Below, in pieces: positions 26,863 through 35,877 of a stretch of DNA of 64,000 bases. Source of the DNA: Chroococcidiopsis sp. TS-821 (lineage in GTDB: Bacteria > Cyanobacteriota > Cyanobacteriia > Cyanobacteriales > Chroococcidiopsidaceae); contig NZ_MVDI01000001.1 in NCBI RefSeq assembly GCF_002939305.1, positions 1,240,001-1,304,000 of the forward strand, written 5' to 3'. Position numbers and translations under genes: made by a program. The notes beneath the pieces were generated by a model that was not told where the DNA came from, made no database searches, and was given only the letters and a program-made list of their open reading frames with translations. Positions within the stretch are counted from its first letter, which is position 1. Every line of letters starts with the position of its first letter.

Positions 26863-27684
26863 CTAAGCGATCGCATCTCTTACCTTGCGACTTAACGGAA
26901 TACACATCGGCGTTCCCGCAACCGGATCGACAATAATCCGCGAATCTAAGCCAAACACCTCGCGCACAACTTCCTCTGTCATTACGTCTTTAGGAGTTCC
27001 ATGCGCGTAAATTCCTCCTTCTTTCAACGCCACCAAATAATCTGCATAGCGACAAGCTTGATTGAGATCGTGCAGTACCATCACCAAAGTTCTACCCTGC
27101 GTATGATTTAACTCTTGCAACAAGTCTAATACTTCAATTTGGTGCGCCAAGTCCAAAAAAGTCGTTGGTTCATCCAACAGCAAAATTTCTGTATCTTGGG
27201 CTAGTGCCATGGCAATCCAGGCGCGTTGTCGCTGTCCACCCGATAGCGTATCAAGTTCGCGCTCGGCAAATTGAGTCATTCCCGTGATACTCAGCGCCAA
27301 TTCTACCAACCGTTCATCTTCTGGCGACCACTGCTGCAACCAACTTTGATAAGGATACCGCCCGCAAGCTACTAAATCCCGCACGGTTAAGCCTTCTGGT
27401 GCAACGGGTGATTGCGAGAGAATACCTAATTGCTTGGCAACCTCTTTGGTAGATAACTTGAATACATCTACTGCATCGAGATAGACGGCTCCTGATTTTG
27501 GTTTGAGTAATCTTGCTAAACCGCGTAAGAGCGTCGATTTACCACAACCGTTCGCACCCACTAATGCAGTTATTTTCCCTTTTGGTATTGCCAAATCTAA
27601 GTTTTTGATAATTGCTGCTTTGTCGTAAGCAAGTGTGAGGCGGCGAGTTGCGAGTCGATTTGGCGAGGTAGCTTTTACAGTCAT
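26863..27684 (-). CDS. FecE/FepC-type iron-siderophore/cobalamin ABC transporter ATPase
   Basis: A 273-residue ABC ATPase of the FecCDE/BtuD type. The Walker A motif is GANGCGKST, the signature is [17 protein letters not shown], Walker B is ILLLDEPT and the H-loop is VLHDLNQ. The phrase [16 protein letters not shown] is typical of iron-chelate importers. It should pair with FecB/FecCD-type binding protein and permeases, but none is adjacent: the next genes are the riboswitch unit downstream and a divergent glycosyltransferase upstream. It is therefore an orphan subunit whose partners are elsewhere. Confidence 0.9.
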   Translation of the reverse strand: MTVKATSPNRLATRRLTLAYDKAAIIKNLDLAIPKGKITALVGANGCGKSTLLRGLARLLKPKSGAVYLDAVDVFKLSTKEVAKQLGILSQSPVAPEGLTVRDLVACGRYPYQSWLQQWSPEDERLVELALSITGMTQFAERELDTLSGGQRQRAWIAMALAQDTEILLLDEPTTFLDLAHQIEVLDLLQELNHTQGRTLVMVLHDLNQACRYADYLVALKEGGIYAHGTPKDVMTEEVVREVFGLDSRIIVDPVAGTPMCIPLSRKVRDAIA

Positions 27685-28007
27685 TTTTTGCAGTTTGGCA
27701 CCAACAAAGCGTTGTAGTAGTACAGATAATCAACTACAAACAGTTTCGAGTTCGTAAGTTAATCAACAACAATATTTGTCACTTCAACGATACAGAGCCT
27801 GTATTGTTTTCTCTGTACCATCATCATGCAAGACGATCGCTAAAAATCACTTTATACTTATTGCAACTTATTATCAAGTTTTCTGCAAGGCGAACGCTCA
27901 ACGGATAACATCTGCGATAGACTCCATTAAATGCGCTAATTTTCAGTACCATAAGTAACGCCTTTAGGCAAAATATTAAGATGCTGTGAGCTCAAAAGCG
28001 TCGTTCT
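27685..28007. other. Divergent spacer between the ABC ATPase and the PMT glycosyltransferase
   Basis: 323 nt with no gene. On the ATPase-proximal side a TGATAATAAGTTGCAATAAG string (minus strand) loosely resembles an iron-box hexamer array, but only one hexamer fits well. A GCCTTTAGGC palindrome (about 27960-27970) precedes the glycosyltransferase. Nothing else is recognised. Confidence 0.4.
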
Positions 28008-29465
28008 ATGTCATTTGCAAAAAAATCTCTCCAGCGATCGCCGTGGTTTTGGCTAGGAATGTTAGCAGTCTTTCTAGTGTCGCTTGGGCTGCGGTTTTGG
28101 CAACTAGGTCGATTTAATACCTTAGTCTTTGATGAAGTTTACTACGCTATTTTCGCCAACAATTATTTGACTCGCACGCCCTTTTTTGACGGACATCCAC
28201 CTTTGAGCAAATACATCATTGCGATCGGAATGTGGATTGGCAGTCATCTTCCTATTGGACAAGATACAGTAAATAGCCTGACAGGTTCGTTGCGCTCTAC
28301 GTGGAGTTATCGCTGGCTAAACGCGCTTACGGGTTCTTTTATTCCCCTCGTCATCGCTGGCATCGCGTACCAAATAAGCTACAATCGCACCTATGCTTTC
28401 ATTGCAGCTCTGTTCGCTGCTGCTGATGGCTTGTTTTTAGTCGAGTCGCGTTATGCACTAAACAATATTTATCTAGTGCTTTTCGGGCTGTTAGGACAGT
28501 TGTGTTTTCTACTTGCCATACAGCATAAAAGACAACGCCCGATTTGGCTAACGCTTGCAGGAATTGCTTTTGGCGCAACTGTATCAGTCAAGTGGAATGG
28601 TTTATGGTTTTTATTGGGAGCATATGCTATCTGGGCAGCAGCGTGGTTAAATAGGCTACTACCACAACGCTACACCTCTTACCACAATGATGTGCCTGCG
28701 CCTTTAGTCAACCTTACACAAATCAATCTTTGGCAAGTTGTCTTTTATTTAGGTGTTATTCCCGTTGCTTTTTATAGCATTCAATGGATTCCGCACTTAC
28801 AACTGAATCCATCGCCAAACTTTTGGGAAGTACAGCAGAAAATATTGTCTTACCATCAAAACATTGGTAGCGGTGCGGATGTTCATCCTTACTGTTCTTC
28901 TTGGTTCAGTTGGCTGTTTATGATTAGACCTGTAGCCTACTTTTACTACGTTGCGCAGTCAACAACTGCACCTATATCAATTGTAGGACCGCCACTACCG
29001 GCAAGCTACGCCCGCGTGATTTATGACGTTCACGCGATGGGGAATCCGGTTTTATGGTGGTTATCCACAGTAGGAATTTTCACTTTGCTTTGGAGACTGC
29101 TCAGACGTTTCATCAGTTGGGTAACGAACAATACTAATCGTTTACTCTACCGCGCGTCACCTGCCGAGACTTGGATTGCGCTGTACCTGGCGTTCAACTG
29201 GTTAGCAAATCTATTGCCTTGGGTAAGAGTAACCCGCTGTACTTTTATCTATCACTACATGGGAGCTTCCGTTTTTGCGGGACTGGCGATCGCTTGGTTG
29301 GTGACGCGCTGGTTACAAAGTTATTCATTACTGTTGAGAAGCATCGCAGTGACAATCATTTTCCTGATTCTGGCAGCATTTGTCTTTTGGATGCCCATTT
29401 ACCTTGGTTTACCCTTAACTCCTGAAAGTTATCGTTTGCGAATGTGGTTTCCTACATGGGTCTAG
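28008..29465 (+). CDS. PMT-type (phospholipid carrier-dependent) glycosyltransferase
   Basis: A 485-residue polytopic membrane protein. After the first helix the acidic motif FDEVYYAIFANNYL and DGHPPLSKY mark the first extracytoplasmic loop of PMT/GT39 enzymes, where Asp-Glu is catalytic. About ten hydrophobic segments follow. The C-terminal region (RVTRCTFIYHYMGA) matches the conserved late-loop segment of PMTs. It transfers a sugar, commonly mannose, from a polyprenyl phosphate to protein or an envelope acceptor. It is convergent with trmB (21 nt between the stops). Confidence 0.88.
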   Translation: MSFAKKSLQRSPWFWLGMLAVFLVSLGLRFWQLGRFNTLVFDEVYYAIFANNYLTRTPFFDGHPPLSKYIIAIGMWIGSHLPIGQDTVNSLTGSLRSTWSYRWLNALTGSFIPLVIAGIAYQISYNRTYAFIAALFAAADGLFLVESRYALNNIYLVLFGLLGQLCFLLAIQHKRQRPIWLTLAGIAFGATVSVKWNGLWFLLGAYAIWAAAWLNRLLPQRYTSYHNDVPAPLVNLTQINLWQVVFYLGVIPVAFYSIQWIPHLQLNPSPNFWEVQQKILSYHQNIGSGADVHPYCSSWFSWLFMIRPVAYFYYVAQSTTAPISIVGPPLPASYARVIYDVHAMGNPVLWWLSTVGIFTLLWRLLRRFISWVTNNTNRLLYRASPAETWIALYLAFNWLANLLPWVRVTRCTFIYHYMGASVFAGLAIAWLVTRWLQSYSLLLRSIAVTIIFLILAAFVFWMPIYLGLPLTPESYRLRMWFPTWV

Positions 29466-29486
29466 GTGTCAAGATCCATGATGTAC

Positions 29487-30125
29487 TCACTCCTCACCCC
29501 TAATAAACACTGCCCGATACACAGGTTGTCCGCGTGACAGCGTTGATTTTTCTCTTTCAGTTTGAATTGGTAGGGGATTTTCGGCTAACCATTGCGTTGC
29601 TTGGCGATGAAAAGCAGGATGTGCAGCAAAGCGATCGCACATTTCTACAGCAATTGATTCGATATCTGATTGTAAAAAGACAATACCACCCGCAGCCAAG
29701 TGTTTTGCCAACTCTGTGACTAACTCTGGTTGCACGACGCGCCGTTTAGCGTGACGATTTTTAAACCAAGGATCGGGAAATTGAATTGTGACTCGTTGTA
29801 GTGTATTGGGGGCTAAATTACTTAAAAGTGGTGCCAGCGAATTGTTGACATTACAGAACAAATAATGCAAATTTGATAGCCCTAATTTATCGCGCCATTG
29901 ATTTGCTTCGACGACAAGCGGTTCGCGAATTTCTAGCCCTAAAAAATTCCAGTGTGGGTCGTTGGCTGCCATTTCCAGTAAAAATCGCCCTCTACCACAA
30001 CCAATATCTAGGTGCAACGGTTGAGTAACCTTTGCATACACTTTTTCCCAATCTAAAGGTTGAACGGGTGTTTGATACTTCTGCGATAATGGATTGACGT
30101 GTTGACGTACGCGCACAGGTGCCAA
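29487..30125 (-). CDS. trmB: tRNA (guanine-N7-)-methyltransferase
   Basis: A 212-residue SAM-dependent methyltransferase of full TrmB length. The SAM-binding motif [21 protein letters not shown], and the family motif [17 protein letters not shown] are diagnostic. It makes m7G46 in the variable loop of tRNAs. The start is an ATG giving [15 protein letters not shown]. It is divergent from the metallophosphoesterase gene. Confidence 0.95.
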   Translation of the reverse strand: MAPVRVRQHVNPLSQKYQTPVQPLDWEKVYAKVTQPLHLDIGCGRGRFLLEMAANDPHWNFLGLEIREPLVVEANQWRDKLGLSNLHYLFCNVNNSLAPLLSNLAPNTLQRVTIQFPDPWFKNRHAKRRVVQPELVTELAKHLAAGGIVFLQSDIESIAVEMCDRFAAHPAFHRQATQWLAENPLPIQTEREKSTLSRGQPVYRAVFIRGEE

Positions 30126-30235
30126 TGTTTGTCCTCCTAAAAATTACAATTAATTTTTGAGTCGATCGTTATCAAGAGTATCTATTTCTTAATTAGGCTT
30201 ACTGAATTCATCAACGGCTACAACCAATTTGCACT

Positions 30236-31336
30236 ATGAGCTTAAATTTTCGCTTTGCCGTAGTTAGTGACTTACACGTCGCCCTTCCACACACTGTCTG
30301 GAGTCATCCGAGTCGATTTCATATGGTGGAAGTGAGTATTCCTGCATTAGAGCTTGTATTTGAGCATTTAGAACAACAACAACTTGATTTTGTTTTACTA
30401 CCAGGCGATTTAACCCAGGATGGCGAACCAGATAATCATGCGTGGTTACAACAACGTTTGGCAAAGTTGCCTTTTCCAGTTTATGTAATTCCTGGCAATC
30501 ACGACTTTGAGACAGCAATTCCAGGCAAAAAGGCGATCGCCGCTAGTGATTTTCCGCAGTATTATCGCAAGTTTGGTTACGAAAATTCGCAGCAACTTTA
30601 CTACACTACTCAAGTGTTACCTGGGCTAAGACTCATCAGCTTAAATTCCAACTATTTCAATGCACAAGGGCAAATCGTCGGGCGCGTGGATGACGAGCAA
30701 ATGAATTGGTTACAGCGCGTTCTTGCCCAAAGTGCAGAAGATGTTGTGTTTGTCATGGTACATCATAATGTTATCGAACACATACCGCATCAATCACACC
30801 ATCAACTCGGTCGGCGGTATATGTTAGAAAATGCACCGGATTTGCTGCAGCTACTCCAAAAATTTGGCGTACAGTTGATTTTTACTGGACATTTGCACGT
30901 TCAGGATATTGCGCAGTGGCAAAATATTTATGAAATCACAACGGGTTCGCTCGTCAGCTATCCTCATCCTTATCGCATCTTGCAATTTTATCAAGACGAT
31001 ACCGGTCAAAATCGCTTAAAAATTGAATCGCATCGTGTCGAAGCTTTGCCAGATATTCCGCAATTGCAAGAAATATCGCGCCAATGGATTGGCGATCGCA
31101 GTTTTCCGTTTATGCTTAAGCTATTGACTCAGCCGCCTTTGAACTTACCGCAAGTCGAAGCCGAAAAACTTGCTCCTCATCTGCGCTATTTCTGGGCAGA
31201 TATCGCTGCTGGAGATGCACTATTTGAATTTTCTGATTTCCCTGTTTCTGCGCAACAGTACTTTGCCAAATTTGGCGCAATTTCCCCCGATGGCAAACCA
31301 CTGTTAATTGATAACAATACAATACTAAAACTTTAA
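30236..31336 (+). CDS. Metallophosphoesterase (cyclic-nucleotide phosphodiesterase-like)
   Basis: A 366-residue calcineurin-like phosphoesterase. All metal-binding blocks are present in order: VVSDLHV, PGDLTQDGEPDNH, IPGNHD, MVHHN, and FTGHLHVQD. This resembles class III cAMP phosphodiesterases (CpdA-type). The C-terminal roughly 100 residues (after IESHRV) are an extra domain of unknown role. No signal peptide is apparent, so it is probably cytosolic. Substrate cannot be decided from sequence. Confidence 0.86.
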   Translation: MSLNFRFAVVSDLHVALPHTVWSHPSRFHMVEVSIPALELVFEHLEQQQLDFVLLPGDLTQDGEPDNHAWLQQRLAKLPFPVYVIPGNHDFETAIPGKKAIAASDFPQYYRKFGYENSQQLYYTTQVLPGLRLISLNSNYFNAQGQIVGRVDDEQMNWLQRVLAQSAEDVVFVMVHHNVIEHIPHQSHHQLGRRYMLENAPDLLQLLQKFGVQLIFTGHLHVQDIAQWQNIYEITTGSLVSYPHPYRILQFYQDDTGQNRLKIESHRVEALPDIPQLQEISRQWIGDRSFPFMLKLLTQPPLNLPQVEAEKLAPHLRYFWADIAAGDALFEFSDFPVSAQQYFAKFGAISPDGKPLLIDNNTILKL

Positions 31337-31835
31337 TGGGTAAGTTATGTGGCAAGACAAAGCAATATTAGAAGTAATTCTATATCACTACTAGTTTTCC
31401 CCTACCCAAGGTTTCATCTGGAATAATTTAAGCCAACCTTTGGTTTATGTTGAATAACACTATTCCATCTCTGATTTTACTTGATATTTTTGTATTCTTT
31501 AATTTATCTTGGCTTTAGGTGATTTTTGTTAGAAGTGGTATAAATGCGACCGCGTATTTAAATATGTTTCATTAAAATTTGATGAATGGGATAAATTTAG
31601 CTATCTAAATTAAGGTTTTATCAAGCTACACGAAATAACACAATTTAGGCTACAGGTGTATCGCCGAGTAGCGCGCGATCGCTACAAAGTGTCTATATAA
31701 ATGTTCCAAAAGAAGGGACAATAACACTAAATATAATGTAGAAATTACCCACCTATAAACTATGAACGCAGATAGTTGATTGCCTGCTAATTGCGTTATA
31801 TTAAGTAATATAAAGATGTTTTTCACAAATGACTT
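31337..31835. other. Intergenic spacer before msrA
   Basis: 499 nt of AT-rich sequence. One HIP1-like GCGCGATCGC (about 31675) and a TATAAA-type string about 110 nt before msrA are seen. I found no gene remnant and no strong hairpin. Confidence 0.45.
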
Positions 31836-32486
31836 ATGCTGTTTGGATTAGGCAAAAAATTAACGCTACCTAAGCCTGAAGAAGCCTTACCAGGACGTGC
31901 TGAAAAAATGCCAGTTCCTGAACGCCACTATGTTAACGGCAATCCTTTGCAACCTCCGTATCCTGAAGGCATGGAAATTGCCATGTTTGGTATGGGCTGC
32001 TTCTGGGGGGCAGAGCGCAAATTCTGGCAGCAAGAGGGAGTTTTTGTCACAGCAGTAGGTTACGCAGGTGGCTTTACACCCAATCCTACTTATCAAGAAG
32101 TGTGTAGTGGAATGACAGGACACAACGAAGTTGTACGCGTTGTGTTTGACCCTAAAGTGGTAAGTTACGAGCAACTGTTGAAAATCTTTTGGGAAAACCA
32201 CGATCCTACGCAAGGAATGCGTCAAGGCAATGATGTGGGTACGCAATACCGCTCTGGGATTTATGTTTACTCCGAAGCACAAAAAAAATTAGCCGAAGCG
32301 ACAAAAGCCGCTTATCAACAAGCACTGAGTGCTGCGGGTTATAAGACGATTACAACAGAAATTTTGGAAGCTCCAGAGTTCTACTTTGCGGAAGGCTATC
32401 ATCAACAGTATTTAGCAAAAAACCCTAATGGTTATTGCGGTTTAGGTGGAACAAACGTCGCTTGTCCTGTTGGAGTCAACGTTTAG
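31836..32486 (+). CDS. msrA: Peptide-methionine (S)-S-oxide reductase
   Basis: A 216-residue MsrA. The active-site stretch [13 protein letters not shown] has the catalytic Cys55. The YAGG, EVCSG and HDPTQ segments of the family follow, and the C-terminus has resolving cysteines at about 201 (YCGLGG) and 210. It reduces methionine-S-sulfoxide in proteins using thioredoxin, so it is functionally linked to trxA in this window. The first roughly 45 residues are an N-terminal extension usual in plant/cyanobacterial forms. A good terminator follows. Confidence 0.96.
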   Translation: MLFGLGKKLTLPKPEEALPGRAEKMPVPERHYVNGNPLQPPYPEGMEIAMFGMGCFWGAERKFWQQEGVFVTAVGYAGGFTPNPTYQEVCSGMTGHNEVVRVVFDPKVVSYEQLLKIFWENHDPTQGMRQGNDVGTQYRSGIYVYSEAQKKLAEATKAAYQQALSAAGYKTITTEILEAPEFYFAEGYHQQYLAKNPNGYCGLGGTNVACPVGVNV

Positions 32487-32546
32487 TTTTGCATTCTTAC
32501 GCGATCTAGCACGCAGTAATTGTAATAATAAATACATAAATCTTTC

Positions 32547-32581
32547 CCTCGTTAGCATTAGTCGTCTAGCGAGGACTTTTT
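32547..32581 (+). terminator. Rho-independent terminator of msrA
   Basis: The arms CCTCGTTAG (32547-32555) and CTAGCGAGG (32566-32574) pair over nine bases with one G-U, followed by AC and five T. Confidence 0.82.
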
Positions 32582-32689
32582 GTATTCAAAACTAGTTGTC
32601 AGCAAAGCAATGTTAAAAGTGGCGAAAGTGGGTGAGAGCAACTCACAAAGCATCTTTACAAACATAGAGCGAATTGTAACTTTAACGGC

Positions 32690-32990
32690 TAGCAGCAGTT
32701 AAATCAGCTAATCGCGAATACGGAATTGGGTACGTCTTGAGTGACGCTAACCGCGTGCAGCAAGTTTTTGGAATCTACTACTGTATGAATGCGATCGTTG
32801 CAAAGAATTAAGGTACTCGTTGACAAGTATGGAATTAGTGTCCGCGCCGTGATATCGGCAAAAAACTTATCGAAGTGTTTGCGCGCGACAATTGGGCTGA
32901 TATTCTGTTAAGTGATATTCAGATGCTCGAAATGGATGATTGTGTATTAATTCAGACACCGCGATCGCATTTACCGTCTGCGCAAGTAAC
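32690..32990 (+). pseudogene. Decayed hybrid sensor histidine kinase/response regulator
   Basis: Within the msrA-to-reductase gap, translation of 32692 onward in one frame gives a degenerate histidine-kinase N-box (VLSDANRVQQVFG, compare the common form GDANRLQQVVWNLLSNA). A shifted frame at 32807 then gives KVLVD, like the receiver start KVLVVDD. The first frame resumes near 32896 as ADILLSDIQMLEMDD, which resembles the receiver phospho-acceptor region (SDIQMPEMDG), and then LIQ. The order N-box, then receiver, is that of hybrid kinases. There are stops and at least two frameshifts and most of the gene is missing. It is a relic and not a gene in use. Confidence 0.68.
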
Positions 32991-33013
32991 TTGTATCACC
33001 TCTGACCCCTCCA

Positions 33014-34141
33014 TTAGTCCCACAATCGCCGTCCTTCACGTCCATTAAGTCTGCTATGAGTATCGTAGAGTAAAGTCGGAATATCAAGCTGTTCTGGACA
33101 ACGCGAAAGACAATCACCGCATTCGGTGCAACGATTTGCTTTCGTTCCAGGAAACCAGTGTCCGGCATTTTCAAACATTCCATAACGATATTTGCCGTAT
33201 TCCGTCATGTCATAAGCTACCGCAAGATTGCGCAACCGTAGAACTTCGGGAATATTGATGTTTTCCGGACAAGGTAAACAAGCGTTGCATTGGCTACAGC
33301 GATCGCTTCCTAACGTATCTTTTTGAGTTGTTTCTAATCGTTGAAATACAGTAATTTCTTGCGGTGTTAAATTTTCTGTGCGATCGCTGACACTGAGTGG
33401 CACTGCAAGTTCTGTTGGGTTTGCGGCTCCGACACTCAGCGTTGTTATGCGCGGATCGCAAAGCAAGAAGCGATAAGTTAACTCTAATGGGGAGAAAGGT
33501 TGACACAACGCTTGTAACTTTGGCGGTGGCGTGTAAAGCAGTCCGCCTTTATCAGCAGGTGAGATAATAAAAACTCCCATGTCCTTTTGCGCGGCGAGGG
33601 CGATCGCTGCTGCATTACGCTGGGAAAAATAGTAATAATGCAGATTGACAAATTCAAATAAATCTGTTTCTATTGCTGCTAAGATAATTTCGAGTGGTGC
33701 ATGGGTAGAAAAACCTACATGCCGAACTCTGCCATCTGCAACAGCTTGCTGAACTGCTTGCATACAGCCTGGCTGTTGGATTGTGTGGAGGTGCTCCCAA
33801 GTATTGATACCATGAATGGCTAGACAATCTAGATAATCTAAACCTAACCGCGCGAGCGATTCGTCAATCCATCGCTGCATACTATCCGCATCGGACGTTG
33901 GGGCGATTTTAGTGGTAATGTACAGCTGCGATCGCGGTTTTGGTAATCCGGCTTTAATTGCTGCCCCTAGATACTGCTCGCTTTTGCCATAACCTTTAGC
34001 AGTTTCTAAATGGTTTACACCTTGTAAGACTGCTTGATAAACCGTTTGCCGCGCATTTTCCTCTGAGGCTAGATAGCGCATTGTTCCCAAGGAGAACACA
34101 GACAAATTAAGATTAGTTTTCCCAAACCGGCGGTAGCGCAT
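33014..34141 (-). CDS. Aldo/keto reductase with C-terminal dicluster ferredoxin motifs
   Basis: A 375-residue protein. The N-terminal TIM barrel has the AKR signs FGKTNLNLSVFSLGTMR and TAKGYGKSE (catalytic Tyr). YITTKIAP (Lys) and LAIHGINTW (His) complete the site, with ETA in place of the more common DTA. From about residue 285 two cysteine clusters appear, CSQCNACLPCP and CTECGDCLSRCP, each able to hold a 4Fe-4S cluster. This AKR-ferredoxin fusion is widespread in cyanobacteria and is probably ferredoxin-linked; its substrate is unknown. It is monocistronic. Confidence 0.87.
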   Translation of the reverse strand: MRYRRFGKTNLNLSVFSLGTMRYLASEENARQTVYQAVLQGVNHLETAKGYGKSEQYLGAAIKAGLPKPRSQLYITTKIAPTSDADSMQRWIDESLARLGLDYLDCLAIHGINTWEHLHTIQQPGCMQAVQQAVADGRVRHVGFSTHAPLEIILAAIETDLFEFVNLHYYYFSQRNAAAIALAAQKDMGVFIISPADKGGLLYTPPPKLQALCQPFSPLELTYRFLLCDPRITTLSVGAANPTELAVPLSVSDRTENLTPQEITVFQRLETTQKDTLGSDRCSQCNACLPCPENINIPEVLRLRNLAVAYDMTEYGKYRYGMFENAGHWFPGTKANRCTECGDCLSRCPEQLDIPTLLYDTHSRLNGREGRRLWD

Positions 34142-34252
34142 TTTAATAGGGATGAGGAGTGAGTGGCTAGTGGTTAGTGAAAGGGAAGTATCATTATAGT
34201 ATTTCTCCCTTGCCCCTCTGCTCCCCTGCCCCTGAAGCCCCTCTGCTTTCTT

Positions 34253-34753
34253 CTAGCTTTCGCCTGTAAAGCCTCCTCCCTTGATTAAATCTTCAGGGCG
34301 GAGATTGGCAAGAAATTCGCGAAATGCTTGCTGTTCGGCTTCATCCGCATCGCGATCGACGGGAATCGAGGCATCAGCTACGACTTCTTCCATCACCCAG
34401 ATCGGGCTATTGGTACGCAGCGCGATTGCGATCGCATCACTCGGACGAGCATCGATTTCTTTTCTAACTTCCCCTTGGCTAACAGTGAGTAGCGCATAGA
34501 AGGTACCGTCTTGGATAGCATTAATCACAATCCGTTCTAAAGTCATGCCCCACGCTTCCAAGATATTAGCGATTAAATCATGCGTTAGAGGACGCGGAGG
34601 CTTTTGATTTTCCAAAGCACCAATAATTGCCTTTGCCTGATCTTGGTTGATATAAATGGGTAAAGCACGTCGCTCTTGACCATCTTTCAAAAGCACGATT
34701 GGGCTGCGGTTTACGGCATCTATTGCAATGCCAGCGACTCTCATTTCAATCAT
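34253..34753 (-). CDS. Bifunctional nuclease family protein (BFN/DUF151)
   Basis: A 166-residue protein of the DUF151/BFN family. The opening MIEMRVAGIAIDAVNRSPIV, LKDGQERRALPIYI, PRPLTHDLIANILEAWG and DARPSDAIAIALR stretches are all conserved. Plant members were reported to have both DNase and RNase activity; bacterial members are structurally known but poorly characterised. The C-terminal FLANLRPEDLIKGG tail is also typical of cyanobacterial copies. It is monocistronic and divergent from ribE. Confidence 0.9.
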   Translation of the reverse strand: MIEMRVAGIAIDAVNRSPIVLLKDGQERRALPIYINQDQAKAIIGALENQKPPRPLTHDLIANILEAWGMTLERIVINAIQDGTFYALLTVSQGEVRKEIDARPSDAIAIALRTNSPIWVMEEVVADASIPVDRDADEAEQQAFREFLANLRPEDLIKGGGFTGES

Positions 34754-35105
34754 TGGCGTAGCCTCTAGAATCCTTGGTCATAGCAGTCAGAAGGAAACAC
34801 ATAAATTTCTATATACTTCTATTTTTGGCTGTCACAGAACTAATTGCCCTTCTTACGCAGAAATTAGGTAGCAATACTCTGTAAGTCATTCCAGCATAGA
34901 CAAATCAAAATGTACCTATCCCAAGTATGCCCTGATCTTGATGTAGATAGATTAAACTGACTGGGACAAGATATAAGTTAAATAAAAGTAAGAAAACACG
35001 CCTTCTCAGGTCAGGTCGTTCCTCCTCTTACTAAATACGTTCTCAAACTCAAAAAAGACACTTGCTGCATACTGCTTTTAACCGACGTTTTTTCTTTCAA
35101 ATGCT
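34754..35105. other. Divergent spacer between BFN and ribE
   Basis: 352 nt without a gene. I looked for an FMN riboswitch before ribE (conserved AGGATCGGGGC-type blocks) and do not see one. No strong hairpin was noted. Confidence 0.5.
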
Positions 35106-35771
35106 ATGTTTACAGGATTAATTCAAGCATTAGGAACTATGCGACCGCTAGGGGGCGATCGCTGGCAAATTAATTGTCATCACAGTAGTGACGCTATTCT
35201 ACAGGATCTTGCCACAGGTGATAGCGTTGCGGTTGATGGCGTCTGTTTAACGGTTACAGAGGTATTACCGCAAGGGTTTGTTGCCACTGCATCGCCAGAA
35301 ACCCTGCGACGCACAACTTTAGGACAACATCCCGATCGCTTTGTCAATCTCGAAGCCGCGTTAAGAGTTGGCAGTAAACTCGGCGGTCATTTTGTGATGG
35401 GTCACGTCGATGGTGTAGGTTACTTGCAAAGCGCTGAGCAAACAGCGACGTCGTGGGAAATGACCTTTAGTGCACCTGATGCGATCGCGCGTTACATTGT
35501 TCCGAAAGGAAGTATTGCCGTTAACGGTGTCAGCTTGACAATTGCCGATTGGCAGCCAGCGACTAATTTATTTAAAGTAGCAGTGATTCCACTGTCTTAT
35601 GCTGAAACAAACTTACAGTATCTCCGCCCTGGTGATGGAGTTAATTTGGAAGGAGATATTTTAGGCAAATACGTCGAGAAGTTAATTCAAGCGGGAACTC
35701 ACTATCAAGTTGCTGATGCGGTCGCTGATGCTGTGACACCTACTTTTTTAGTAGAAAACGGGTACTTGTAA
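35106..35771 (+). CDS. ribE: Riboflavin synthase alpha chain
   Basis: A 221-residue protein made of two homologous lumazine-binding repeats. The first starts MFTGLIQALG. Each repeat carries the SVAVDGVCLTV / SIAVNGVSLTI motif, and the linker holds HFVMGHVDGVG. It dismutates two 6,7-dimethyl-8-ribityllumazines into riboflavin plus a pyrimidine, the last step of the pathway, which supplies FMN for PdxH and flavoproteins. It is not in a rib operon here. A GGTAAT-type repeat follows the gene. Confidence 0.95.
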   Translation: MFTGLIQALGTMRPLGGDRWQINCHHSSDAILQDLATGDSVAVDGVCLTVTEVLPQGFVATASPETLRRTTLGQHPDRFVNLEAALRVGSKLGGHFVMGHVDGVGYLQSAEQTATSWEMTFSAPDAIARYIVPKGSIAVNGVSLTIADWQPATNLFKVAVIPLSYAETNLQYLRPGDGVNLEGDILGKYVEKLIQAGTHYQVADAVADAVTPTFLVENGYL

Positions 35772-35877
35772 ATTGGGGAACGGGTAATAGGTAATGGGTA
35801 ATAGATTCTTTTTACCAATTATCAACTTAGTTACTGTCTGCGGCACACTAGAGAAAATAAGCATTACTATCTAACTT

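Noticed and set aside
27840-27875. Possible Fur box before the FecE-type ATPase
   Set aside because: Only one hexamer fits the consensus; not enough to call a site.
34754-35105. Possible FMN riboswitch before ribE
   Set aside because: None of the conserved FMN aptamer blocks are present.
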